Source: Prorocentrum cordatum (taxonomy: Eukaryota; Sar; Dinophyceae; Prorocentrales; Prorocentraceae). Taken from it: a DNA stretch of 64,000 bases. The position numbers were made by a program, and so were the translations under genes. The notes beneath the pieces were generated by a model. The model made no database searches and was not told the DNA's origin. It saw only the letters and a list, made by a program, of their open reading frames with translations. The DNA is taken from positions 198,067 through 262,066 of the forward strand of contig CAUYUJ010015502.1 in assembly GCA_963575745.1 (NCBI GenBank). The letters run 5' to 3'. Below, piece by piece: positions 1-8,599 of the stretch. Numbering within the stretch: the stretch's first letter is position 1; the number at the start of each line of letters is the position of its first letter.

Positions 1-140
1 GACGTCCTACCCCTCCCTCCCATCCCTTACCATGGCGCTGATTTTCTCTATCCGCGGACGCGTGTCGTAGCGGACCTGTGGCTCCGCGCGCGCGTGCGTA
101 GTGGGTGGTGGTGCACGTGCGTGCGTGCGTGCGTGTGTGC
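1..140. other. left edge, no gene seen
   Basis: GC-rich sequence with runs of CGTGCG just before the TGG microsatellite. Open frames here are short or continue into the repeat and look like repeat artefacts. Confidence 0.4.
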
Positions 141-350
141 GTGGTTGTCGTGGTGGTGGTGGTGGTGGTGGTGGTGTGGTGGTGGTGGTGGTGGTGGTGG
201 TGGTGTGGTGGTGGTGGTGGTGTGGTGGTGGTGGTGGTGGTGCTGGTGGTGGTGGGTACTGGTGCTGGTGCTGGTGGTGGTGGTGATGGTGGTGGTGGTG
301 GTGGTGGTGGTGGGTTGGTGGTGGTGGTGTGGTGGTGGTGGTGGTGGGCG
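141..350. repeat. (TGG)n microsatellite
   Basis: About 200 bp of TGG units with occasional TGC, TGT or TGA interruptions. It stays open in several frames as poly-Gly, poly-Val, poly-Trp or, on the other strand, poly-His, poly-Pro and poly-Thr. None of these is credible protein. Confidence 0.95.
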
Positions 351-429
351 GCGCGCGCGGATGGGCGCGCGAGAAAAGGCCCGCGCTGGGGCGAGAACGC
401 CATCCTGAACGACGGAGGCCAAACACCGA

Positions 430-590
430 TCCGAAAATGAGGCCCACGCTGCAGCGGGAGCACGATTCGGAACGATTCGGGAGCAGAAATGAGGCCGGCG
501 CCTCAACGAGAGCAGCATTTTGGGAAAAAATGACGCCGGCGCCTCAGCGAGAGTCGTTTCCCGGGATTTCCCGGGCATCCTGTGTGTAAA
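430..590. repeat. short degenerate tandem repeat, three units
   Basis: Units start with ATGAGGCC or ATGACGCC at about 437, 489 and 530 and share GGCGCCTCAACGAGAG-like text. Spacing is 41-52 bp. No gene is seen between 350 and 670. Confidence 0.5.
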
Positions 591-671
591 AAAACAGTAC
601 GCGGAGGGTGCGCGGCCATCACCCGGACGCCATCAGGGGAAGAGGGAGAGCATTTTCATATTGAGTAATTG

Positions 672-720
672 TGGAGGGGGGGGGAGGGGGAGGGGGAGGA
701 GGAGGAGGAGGAGTGGAGTG
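672..720. repeat. (GGA)n tract at the LINE 3' end
   Basis: Purine tract of GGGGGA and GGA units. On the LINE (minus) strand it is a TCC-rich tail immediately after the 3' UTR. It is either the element's own 3' tail or the target microsatellite. Confidence 0.8.
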
Positions 721-727
721 GAGCAAT

Positions 728-740
728 CGGACGTAGTCCG
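728..740 (-). other. hairpin near the LINE 3' end
   Basis: Minus strand CGGAC-TAC-GTCCG, a 5-bp stem with a 3-nt loop, just before the TCC-rich tail. Many LINEs carry a 3' stem-loop recognised by their reverse transcriptase. That role is inferred from position only. Confidence 0.4.
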
Positions 741-846
741 TTCGGGAAACAAGAGACGCCAGGGAGGGCCATCCAGAATTTCTCGGAGTGGCGTGGGTGG
801 CGACATCCCACGGCACACCGCGACAGGCCCCCCCTGGCCTCACAAT

Positions 847-3800
847 TTACTCAGAGGCACCGCTAGGAGCCGCGAGAGACGCAATCGCGGCTTCGGCTGC
901 CGATTCATGCATAGCGGCTAGAACAGACTTGCTGGGACCCGATCTGGACGGATGGAGGCCTCGTCTGATCCTGCTGAGGTTCTCGAGGCCTTTGCCAGTG
1001 GGTCCCAGGGCCCTGCGCTCTCCCACTTGGTGGGTGAGAGGGCAGGGGTATTGTAAGTTTTTGACCTGGTGTGTGGCCGTATGGCCGCACTTGACACAGA
1101 AGAACATTTGCCACTTGGGGATGGCGGCCAACACGTGGGAGGGGTGTATCGCCTTGCCACTGATCACACGGGGGCCCCTCGACCACAGGACCTCACCACA
1201 CGCGGCAAACTCAGGAAGGGGGCTAGGCGGTACACACTCCGTTGCGGCAGCTGGAATTATCTGGCAAGCGTCGACAATAATGTGACAAGAGGAACATCGC
1301 CATTTATCTACACACCGAACGAATTTGTGCTGAGAATCCGCGATCGCGGTCTGCAACTGGGAACGAGGGGCAGCCTCTTGAGTGGGTTGCCTCTCTGGCC
1401 ACAGACCTCGTGGCTCTGCATTCTTTCCGAAAGAACGAAGAATTAGGCGTGCCCGCTGGCGGACGATCGCCGCGATAGCATCATATTCATCAGTCCTGGG
1501 CACGGGCGGGAGGGCTAGGGTGGCCGACTTGTGGGCCGCGTCTCCCGCGAGCTCGTCGGCTTGCTGGTTACCGAGAGCTAGGAATTTCTGAAAGCCGTGC
1601 AGGGTCAGAGGATCGGCGTGGGATGGGGTCCAGAGCACCGTGACCGAGAGAGCACCACGCGGTCGATCCTGCACGAGATGCCGTATTCTCAGCCAGAGAT
1701 CACCATTCGTATTCTTACCTTTGAGGCTACCTGGCCTGAGACATCTACCATTCTGCCAACCACGCTGCAAGGCTAGGTGGTCGGTGACATAGGTGAAATC
1801 CTGATGGCAAGTCTCTAGTGCAAGGCAGAACGCATACAATTCTCCTCTTGGGACGGTCTGGCGGGGGCCTGGGAGGGGAGCAAGGAGGCCCGAGTGGAGG
1901 GCCCAGGAGGCCGAGGGAGGGTCCCAACGAAGAGCAGCAAGGCCAGAGCCAACGCGACGTCTCCTAACGTCGTCGGAATAGGCTCCGCCAGACCCGTCGC
2001 CAAAAATAAACAACTCACCCTCGCCATTACGAGCACCTTCCCACGTCGGCAAACCCTCCCGCACCTCACCAACAAACTCCCACCCGTCCCTCCCAGTCAA
2101 TGGCTCAAAAGAGGGCGTAGTGAGAGCAGAAGAGGGAAGGCCGCGGAGCCACAAGGCGGGGTCGGCATCGGCGCCCGCTAGGGCTCGCGACAGTAGCTTG
2201 TCGCTGGCCTCAAACTCGGGCCCAACATTCGCATCGCATTGCCACATGCGGTGAAACAGGGTTTCAGGGACGCGAGCGCAGCAGCGGTCGCAGTTCCTGT
2301 CGATCTGGTAGCCTGCGTTGTGGAGGCGGTCTCTGGTCCACTGTCCTCCGCTGATGATGGTGTTGTTGAGGGCCCAATCGCTGAAGTCGCCGTTCGCGAG
2401 GAACCTCCTTTGCTCGATACGGATAGTGACCATGTCTGCGCCTCCTGCAAGCGCGTCTCCGTGGATGTGTGTAGAGGCCTGCCTCCAGAGGAGTCGGTGT
2501 AGATCTTCGCTGAGGTCTTGCAATACTGTGTGGATGTCGGCGTCGAGGAGGTCAGGGTCGTCGGCGGAGGGGAGGTTCCACTCCTCGATGTAGCCGTCCT
2601 TCGTGCGCCTCCACGTCGTAGCGGAGGTCGGCTCCCAACTGGCTTCTAGGAGGGTCGCGATGGCCGCGCCAGTGGGGCCCTTGACCTCGCACCACAGCTT
2701 GGGGCCAGCGGCGAGCAGGGTAGTCTTGATCCTTGGCCAGGCTCTGATGATCCTGGCGTGCGTGTTCGGGTGGCGCATCCAATGCCGAAGCCAGGCCTCG
2801 AGGAACTCTATCCTCAGGGAGACGCCAGGGTCCACGCCGTCAAAGGTGGCGCCGAGGAGGGAGGTGAGGCAGCGACCCGCGGCAGCGCCCGTCGCAGCTA
2901 TGGCGGCCTGACGACGCCAGCGGAGGAGAGCGCGCCGAGCGAGGCCGTGAACTTGATGCCCGAATACTCCTTCAGGGAGAGCGCCAGTGCGCCACAGGCC
3001 AGCGGAAATTCGGGCCTGCTGTGCAGTGCTCCGTAGTCGATGTATTTTGCGAAACCTGGCGGTGGCCGACTTCTGACGCTTCCTGGCTTTGGCTTGTACT
3101 CGTCGAGTAGCCGCGGCGGCGTCCACGCCTAGGTCAACGGCCGTGGACGTCGCAGTAACTGGAATGTCGTACTGTCGCATCTTCTTGGCAAGCAGGTGGC
3201 GGACCTTGGGTGTGGAGCCGATGAGGACGGTCTTGTCTGAGATAGGCAACTCGAACTCCTTCAGGCCGTCGCAGAGCGTCCTGGCAGCACGGGGGGGGTG
3301 CTTCTGCAACGCCCGTAGGACACCTTCAACTCGTAGTACAGTGTCGTCCACGAAGGTCCACATCTGGGCAAGCTCTGCCTGAGCTTGAGCATGTCGAAGA
3401 ATAGGTAACAAAATAAGCCGTGCCAGGGTAGTGCCGTGGGGGGAGCTTGCAATGATGCCCTTGGAGGCGAAGATAGGCATGCTCACCCATTGACGACTGC
3501 GCAAGAATCTGGGCGCCAGGTAGAGCTGCACCTCCAATAATAGAATGATGGGAGGGAAGCCACTGTTGAGGCCGACCATGATCAGGTTGGCGAGCTTGAT
3601 ATTGTCGTAGAATTTCTGGATGTCTAACAGCAAAGTCGCGGACTGAATGCCGAGCGCTGAGGCTGTCTCGTCTAACAAGGCCCTATGTAGAGCGGCTTGG
3701 AGAGCTGAGGAGCCTTTGGTGGCTGTAGTCCAAAAATCGTCAAGTCCTTGCGTCCAGGCTTCCGACGCGGTAGATCTAATACGAGACCAGAGTCGGGCCA

Positions 3801-6252
3801 TGTGTGGAAGCATGCCAAGGACTCGGTCGCCTCCCGCCTTCTTGGCGGCGAGAGCTGCAATGGTGCCTGAAATTTGTAGTGGCCAGATGCCAGCTTGCTC
3901 CACTGAGTTGAGAATATCTGCATAGGCTTCGACGGCAGGTTCTGGCAATCGATGGAGGTCGCGAGGTCCTAGGGCATCAACTCCATGTGCTTTCCTAGGT
4001 GGCATGCGGCCGTGGATGCGGTGTACTTGCTCTGTTGTGATGGGCTCGAGAGGTTGAAGAACGGCTGCTGCCTTGGCCTTTGTCAGGGCCTGGAGGATGT
4101 CGTCGGAGGTCTCGGTGGCATGCCAGACTTGCTGCCATTGTTGCTTCTTGTTGTCCATGATGACGGTGGGGTCGGCGATGGTCAGGTTGGACGTGTAGGC
4201 CTCGATGTGACGTACAGGTGCAGGCTTAACATGGGCGTGTAATACTCCAGGACGGTGCTTCCATTGCTGGGCGAGCCAAGCCCCGTAGGCCCTCTTGGAC
4301 TTGGCGAGGGCGGCCGAGAGGGCTCTGGAGGCCCAGGTAGCGGTAATAGCGACCAGGTCGTCGGTGTCATCCTTGTCCAGGTGCGGGGCCCAGACGAGTG
4401 CGAACCAGCGGAAGATGGCATCCTCATCCTTCTCGAACTGGAGGTCATGCATGTGGCTGTTGAAGTGGTCGGCGCGCTGCTGGATGATGATGGCCTGCTG
4501 CTCCATAAGCGCTGTATGCTTAGGCTTGTCGAAAAGGGCGGCGTAGCGCTTGATGAGGGTGAGCGTAATGGCCCACCATTCCGCATGTGGATCATGTACG
4601 TGCACGCGGCCTGGAGCAGCCGCTGTCTTCTTCCAAGATAGCTGGTAGCCCTGAGCACGGCCAGTGTATGCTGCGGCTTCCTTCGGGTCGATCTGGTGGT
4701 GGCTGATCATGGTGTTCTCGAGTGCCGAGACCCATTTGGCGTACTTGAGGTTGAGGAGGTCGGCGTCGTGCTCCCAGTGTCGGTACACGAAGTGCGCGTG
4801 CGGCTGCTTGCAAGGTGTGGGTAACGCCTCCTGCCATTGCTTTTGCCACAAGTCCAGCGGGATGGCGTAGGAGATAGGATCCAGCGCTGCGGGCTCGACC
4901 TGTGGCTGAAGCTGTGCTGCTGCTTGTTGAAGTTCAGGAGGTAGATCGCGAAGACGAGCTGCTCGAGCTTCAGCTGCTTTACGTTTCTTAATGGCGGTCT
5001 TGCTGTTGGGGTCTGGTGGTATCCTGGGCCTGTCCACTGTGGGGAAGGCCTTGGGGGCATCGATAGACTGATACCACCAAGGATCTGCACTGCCTGCTCG
5101 AACTTCGAGGCCAACGTGGGTGGCCCACGGTACAGTGGGGCACTGGCGCATGGAAATGGTGTGCTCGATGCCGGTCTTGACCAGTGCGAAATCTAGCGTG
5201 AGCCCCTGGCCCTTGTCGCAGGTGGCTGATCCAGGTGCTCGCACAATGGTAGCATTCCATTTGGCCAGCCACTCTGTCGCTGCAAGCTGCTCGGGTGTCA
5301 TATTCCAGTCCGCCAAAATGATCCAAGGGTCTGTCAGCATGGTAACGAAGGCTCCCAGCGAGAGCAGCTTGTCGTGCACAGCACCCTCGATCTGCCTGTG
5401 GGGTTCCAGATACGCAGCAATAACAACCAGATTGCCAGAGCGTCTGTGCCAAACCATGGGCGTGAAGCCGAGGAAGGGGTCAGGCCTGCGCTGAGAAATG
5501 GCAAGATCTCGGAGATGGTTGAACGAGGTGGCCTGGACATGGTACCTGGATAGGATGATCTCGCCACCCGTGTTGCCGCCGTCCGATCTTCTGGTAGGGG
5601 TGGCCGTAGTCGATGATATTCTCCAACCATCCGCTGCAATCTTGTCGTAGATGAGCGGCGCTTTTTCAGGCGAGATGCGCGTTTCGACTAGGGCTACCAT
5701 CTGATATTGCTTGCCTGGGCCTGCCAACCATTTCTCAGACTGTGGTCCCCATTGTGTGATGTTGGAGAGAAACAGGGAGTGGTCAGACTGCGGGAACTTC
5801 GTAGGGCCTTTCTCCTGGTTGGCAGGTGTAGGATAGGCTCTCACACTGCTGCTGGGCTTCGATGGCCCCAACACTACAGGACTGTCGACAGCTTTCGCCA
5901 TCTCATCACCCCCTACCAAGGACTGCGTCTTGGGCGGAGCGGCATCAGGGTTTGCCTTTGGCGGAGGCTCCCCTGGTCTCCGTACCACATGAACGTCGAC
6001 AGCTTGTGCCGTCTCATGGCTCCCTACCGAGGACCGCGTCTCGGGCGGAGCGGCATCAGGGTCAGACCGAGCATCACGCTGTGGCTGTCCTGGGCCCCAC
6101 ACCACGGGGCGGTCGACGGTCTGGGCCGTCTCATCGCCCCCTACCGAGGACAGCGTCTCGGGCGGGGCGGTAGCGTACTGCTCGGACTCGGTGTAATCGA
6201 AGTGGGCGTCCAACTCGGCCAGCTCGTCGAACGGGTCGAGGACTGCGTCCAT
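847..6252 (-). CDS. LINE ORF2: endonuclease, reverse transcriptase, RNase H, zinc motif
   Basis: The start chosen is the ATG at 6252, the first in this frame after ORF1 ends, giving about 1801 residues. Endonuclease/exonuclease/phosphatase domain: VETRIS (about 5690), ILADWNM (about 5310), LTLDFAL and a terminal ATHVG (about 5120). Reverse transcriptase: motif A LLLDIQKFYDN (about 3620), motif B ASKGIIASSPHG, motif C FVDD (about 3350). RNase H: FGDGSGG (about 2000), RGELYAF, YVTDHLAL and NQQADELAG (about 1560), so the D-E-D-D set is present. The C terminus has WRCSSC and FFCVKCG, a probable zinc-binding module. All catalytic positions look intact. It lies in a different frame from ORF1, 91 nt downstream. 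Reinitiation or frameshifting is possible; the sequence does not decide. Confidence 0.92.
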   Translation of the reverse strand: MDAVLDPFDELAELDAHFDYTESEQYATAPPETLSSVGGDETAQTVDRPVVWGPGQPQRDARSDPDAAPPETRSSVGSHETAQAVDVHVVRRPGEPPPKANPDAAPPKTQSLVGGDEMAKAVDSPVVLGPSKPSSSVRAYPTPANQEKGPTKFPQSDHSLFLSNITQWGPQSEKWLAGPGKQYQMVALVETRISPEKAPLIYDKIAADGWRISSTTATPTRRSDGGNTGGEIILSRYHVQATSFNHLRDLAISQRRPDPFLGFTPMVWHRRSGNLVVIAAYLEPHRQIEGAVHDKLLSLGAFVTMLTDPWIILADWNMTPEQLAATEWLAKWNATIVRAPGSATCDKGQGLTLDFALVKTGIEHTISMRQCPTVPWATHVGLEVRAGSADPWWYQSIDAPKAFPTVDRPRIPPDPNSKTAIKKRKAAEARAARLRDLPPELQQAAAQLQPQVEPAALDPISYAIPLDLWQKQWQEALPTPCKQPHAHFVYRHWEHDADLLNLKYAKWVSALENTMISHHQIDPKEAAAYTGRAQGYQLSWKKTAAAPGRVHVHDPHAEWWAITLTLIKRYAALFDKPKHTALMEQQAIIIQQRADHFNSHMHDLQFEKDEDAIFRWFALVWAPHLDKDDTDDLVAITATWASRALSAALAKSKRAYGAWLAQQWKHRPGVLHAHVKPAPVRHIEAYTSNLTIADPTVIMDNKKQQWQQVWHATETSDDILQALTKAKAAAVLQPLEPITTEQVHRIHGRMPPRKAHGVDALGPRDLHRLPEPAVEAYADILNSVEQAGIWPLQISGTIAALAAKKAGGDRVLGMLPHMARLWSRIRSTASEAWTQGLDDFWTTATKGSSALQAALHRALLDETASALGIQSATLLLDIQKFYDNIKLANLIMVGLNSGFPPIILLLEVQLYLAPRFLRSRQWVSMPIFASKGIIASSPHGTTLARLILLPILRHAQAQAELAQMWTFVDDTVLRVEGVLRALQKHPPRAARTLCDGLKEFELPISDKTVLIGSTPKVRHLLAKKMRQYDIPVTATSTAVDLGVDAAAATRRVQAKARKRQKSATARFRKIHRLRSTAQQARISAGLWRTGALPEGVFGHQVHGLARRALLRWRRQAAIAATGAAAGRCLTSLLGATFDGVDPGVSLRIEFLEAWLRHWMRHPNTHARIIRAWPRIKTTLLAAGPKLWCEVKGPTGAAIATLLEASWEPTSATTWRRTKDGYIEEWNLPSADDPDLLDADIHTVLQDLSEDLHRLLWRQASTHIHGDALAGGADMVTIRIEQRRFLANGDFSDWALNNTIISGGQWTRDRLHNAGYQIDRNCDRCCARVPETLFHRMWQCDANVGPEFEASDKLLSRALAGADADPALWLRGLPSSALTTPSFEPLTGRDGWEFVGEVREGLPTWEGARNGEGELFIFGDGSGGAYSDDVRRRRVGSGLAALRWDPPSASWALHSGLLAPLPGPRQTVPRGELYAFCLALETCHQDFTYVTDHLALQRGWQNGRCLRPGSLKGKNTNGDLWLRIRHLVQDRPRGALSVTVLWTPSHADPLTLHGFQKFLALGNQQADELAGDAAHKSATLALPPVPRTDEYDAIAAIVRQRARLILRSFGKNAEPRGLWPERQPTQEAAPRSQLQTAIADSQHKFVRCVDKWRCSSCHIIVDACQIIPAAATECVPPSPLPEFAACGEVLWSRGPRVISGKAIHPSHVLAAIPKWQMFFCVKCGHTATHQVKNLQYPCPLTHQVGERRALGPTGKGLENLSRIRRGLHPSRSGPSKSVLAAMHESAAEAAIASLAAPSGASE

Positions 6253-6343
6253 TGTGTTGATGATCGCTGGGTTGTCGTAAAGCGTGGTCTCTGACGGTAG
6301 GCGTCCCGTCTCACCATTCCGTCCAGGGATGTGTTGTAGTCGG

Positions 6344-7570
6344 CTAAAGAGGCTGCTGCGGCCCAGCGGCGGCGGCCGCGGTGGGCTTGCGCATCTGGCT
6401 GAGCATCTTCTGAGCCTTGTCTTCGAGGTCGGGGTCCTTGTTGAGTGCAGGTACAGGCTGGGTGACATAGCCGCCGTCAGTAGCAGCGCCAGCAGCAGGC
6501 GCAGGAGGCCCGTCGCTTGGCGCCGTCGGCGGTGAGGGCGCCGCGCCTTCAGCGTCAGCTGCGGCTGCCGCTGGGGGTTCGCCTGCTGCGGCCGCTGCGG
6601 CAGGCGGTGCACCACCGCCCGCTCTGGCGTGCCCGTCCTCGTCGGCGCGCTGCCGCTTGGAGGCGAAGCGCGTGCGCATGGTGCTGGCCTCTGCTCGGAG
6701 CTGGCTGATGTGGCTGGCGGTGTTGCCGAAGAGCTCGGTGACCTTGGCCTTGAGCTCCGTGGCGAAGCGCTGTTGCAGGGATTCCCAGGCCTGGCGGTCG
6801 TTGTCGTCGACGTCGAGGCCTTGGAGGTCGAACGCCGCACCCGCTTCGATGGAGATGTCGCCGTCCTCCAGGAGGCTGGTGAGGTTGAAGGTCGGGGTCT
6901 GCTGCGTCTGCATGGGAGTGGCTGTGCCGCCTTTGCGGGCGGCTTGGAGGGCGTCGAGCGCCGCCTGGGCCTCCGCTTGTGCTTCAGCCAACTTGTAGGC
7001 GGCCTCCTCCGACGCCTGCTTGCGCTCAGTGTACCAGTTGAGCGCCTTCTGCTCGCTCTCCAGCAGCCTCTCGAGGTTGTTCTTGCAGCGGCGCTCCGTA
7101 GCCTGGGCGCGGCTGTAGATCTCGTTGAGGTCGGCAGGCTTCTGCGGCTGGGGCGGCGGGATCTGCGACTTGATGCCGTCGATGGCCGCCTTGTCGATGT
7201 GAGGAGCGACTGCCTGGAGCTCCGCCAGGATGTCTTCGGCGGAGCGGGCCTTGGGGGTGTCGTTCTTGCTGGCCCACCAGTCTTCGTTTTGGTCCTTGCC
7301 GTTGCCCTTACCACGGCGGCGGCGGGACTTGGGCCAGGATGACCACGGCTCCCAACCTCCCTCGGCGTTGGTCGGCTGGGTGTTCTTGGCCTCGGCCTGG
7401 ACAGCGGCAGAGACGCGGGCCGCCCAAGCACCTTGCACTGGAGGAGGAACGTCAGTCCACGGCGCCAAGGCTTTGCCACACCAGTGGCACGCCTGCTTGC
7501 TCTTCCAGTTCCAGGCGTACGAGCAGGAGTAGCACTTGATGTAACCATTGCGCTGCTGCTGAGGTGCCAT
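6344..7570 (-). CDS. LINE ORF1: zinc-ribbon, coiled-coil nucleic-acid-binding protein
   Basis: A 408-residue protein starting at the ATG at 7570, 140 nt after the spliced leader. Near the N terminus is CYSC, 11 residues, then CHWC, a four-cysteine zinc ribbon. A basic patch (SRRRRGKG) follows. The middle is Ala-, Glu- and Gln-rich and predicted helical, probably coiled coil. The C terminus is low-complexity Ala/Pro. Known: LINE ORF1 proteins bind element RNA and form particles. The frame used by ORF2 is also open through this region, but there it reads as Arg/Ser/Pro/Thr-rich text typical of a shadow frame in GC-rich DNA. ORF1 is therefore preferred as the real product. Confidence 0.85.
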   Translation of the reverse strand: MAPQQQRNGYIKCYSCSYAWNWKSKQACHWCGKALAPWTDVPPPVQGAWAARVSAAVQAEAKNTQPTNAEGGWEPWSSWPKSRRRRGKGNGKDQNEDWWASKNDTPKARSAEDILAELQAVAPHIDKAAIDGIKSQIPPPQPQKPADLNEIYSRAQATERRCKNNLERLLESEQKALNWYTERKQASEEAAYKLAEAQAEAQAALDALQAARKGGTATPMQTQQTPTFNLTSLLEDGDISIEAGAAFDLQGLDVDDNDRQAWESLQQRFATELKAKVTELFGNTASHISQLRAEASTMRTRFASKRQRADEDGHARAGGGAPPAAAAAAGEPPAAAAADAEGAAPSPPTAPSDGPPAPAAGAATDGGYVTQPVPALNKDPDLEDKAQKMLSQMRKPTAAAAAGPQQPL

Positions 7571-7710
7571 GGACGAGCTGAAGAACCGAGAGTGCTCACC
7601 TGCGGGCAGCAGGAGGCACGGGGAGCGTTGAACAAAACTGTCGGGCTAGGAAGCCCTGGCACTGGCCGCGGACTAGCGGTATCCACGTGTTCCCCTGCGG
7701 AACAATGCAT
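7571..7710 (-). other. LINE 5' leader between spliced leader and ORF1
   Basis: 140 nt. An ATG follows the spliced leader directly (7710) and opens a frame that runs, without a stop, into the ORF2 frame. Its text to about 6300 does not look like protein. The leader also holds CCGCAG followed by GTGAGC. Confidence 0.6.
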
Positions 7711-7732
7711 CTTGAGCCAAAATGGCTACGGA
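7711..7732 (-). other. dinoflagellate spliced leader encoded in genomic DNA
   Basis: Minus strand reads T-CCGTAGCCATTTTGGCTC-AAG, a match to all 22 positions of the conserved dinoflagellate spliced leader (first base D = A/G/T). It sits exactly at the LINE 5' boundary; GGA microsatellite begins next to it. Known: this leader is added to dinoflagellate mRNAs by trans-splicing, and leader relics occur in genes derived from reverse-transcribed mRNA. Inferred: a trans-spliced LINE mRNA was the template of this insertion. Confidence 0.95.
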
Positions 7733-7763
7733 AGAGGAGGAGGAGGAGGAGGAGGAGGAGGAG
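7733..7763. repeat. (GGA)n at the LINE 5' flank
   Basis: About ten GGA units directly abutting the spliced leader. Together with the tract at 672-720, the LINE looks inserted within or next to a GGA microsatellite. Confidence 0.85.
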
Positions 7764-7844
7764 CAGGCTGTTGATGGTGCGAGCCTCGTAGAGTGTCAAG
7801 CAGTGGCGAAGCGCCCCGGCTCGCCCATGGCCCCCCCAACCAAT

Positions 7845-8440
7845 GTTCGAGGAACCTTTTGTGGTTCCCACGAAGGGTTCTTAGAACAGTTCTGGCGGGG
7901 AGTCTGTCTCGTTTTAGCACATCGGGTTGATGTTCTAAGAACGTTGTTTTTGTTCTTAGAACATGTGTGGGGTCTAAGAACATTTCGTTGTAGGATTATA
8001 GGAATGCCGGGATGGTCGGTCCCTGCTCAATCGTAGAATGGGGGCGCCCATCAAGAAACCATCTGAGTTTCGTCAGGGTGCCCCTGGTTTCTTTTCCCCT
8101 CGCGCTGCGCGGTGACTTCCCGCAGCCGTTGAAGGAGCTGCTGCGTTCAGGGTGCTCCAGGTGTCCCCTTCAGGTGCACCTCGCGCACGGGTTCTCAGGG
8201 TTGGGTTTCTTCCGAGAATTTCTTCCGGCCGCGCCCACACTGTAGATTGCCCCACCGGTCGTTTAATGCTGATCGCACCACATTGCTTGCACCACATGTA
8301 TTTTCTTTATTTAGAAAGTATGAGGATGTACCACTTTGCTGGTCCAACCTGCTGCAGCCTTGCTCGCCAGCAAGAATTTCGAGCATCAGGACAGTACCGA
8401 AGCTGGAAGGTTCTCACGTGTCAGGCCCTGGGAGGCGAAA
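7845..8440 (+). repeat. dispersed repeat, copy 1 (second copy at 46.76-47.20 kb)
   Basis: Contains several near-palindromes around TTCTTAGAAC. It then reads GGAATGCCGGGATGGTCGG (about 8001), matching GTATGCCAGGACGGCGGG at about 46915. Near 8341-8435 it reads TCCAACCTGC, AGAATTTCGAGCATCAGGA and CGTGTCAGGCCCTGGGA, matching 47102-47195. The middle (8040-8290) has no partner in the second copy. No coding potential seen. Confidence 0.75.
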
Positions 8441-8599
8441 TTCATTCGACAGTTCACCAGCGCTCTGGGCCCATCGTTCATTATAGACATGAACTCATAT
8501 CATCCCAGCCACGCCCCTTTCTCGCCCCCCCCGCCCCCCACCCCTGTCAAACACTATTACAAACAATGTGTATCAACAATAGTTTATATGTTTCCAGAT

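Larger units (their letters stand above)
677..7732 (-). mobile_element. full-length LINE retrotransposon with spliced leader at its 5' end
   Basis: Seen: a 7-kb unit on the minus strand. Its order is spliced leader (7732-7711), 140-nt leader, ORF1 (7570-6344), ORF2 (6252-847), a 3' UTR of about 130 nt holding a small hairpin (728-740, CGGAC stem), then a TCC-rich tail. There is no poly-A tail and no long terminal repeats. GGA microsatellite lies at both outer edges. Known: non-LTR elements with an apurinic-type endonuclease, reverse transcriptase and C-terminal RNase H are common in dinoflagellates. Inferred: the reading frames are intact with catalytic residues present, so this copy is young or recently active. 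Confidence 0.9.

Noticed and set aside
94-447. Poly-Trp, poly-Val, poly-His and poly-Pro frames
   Set aside because: They are direct translations of the TGG microsatellite in each frame.
6300-7710. N-terminal 470 codons of the continuous frame from the spliced leader as part of the LINE polyprotein
   Set aside because: Text is Arg/Ser/Pro/Thr-rich like a shadow frame, while the overlapping ORF1 frame has a zinc ribbon and normal composition.
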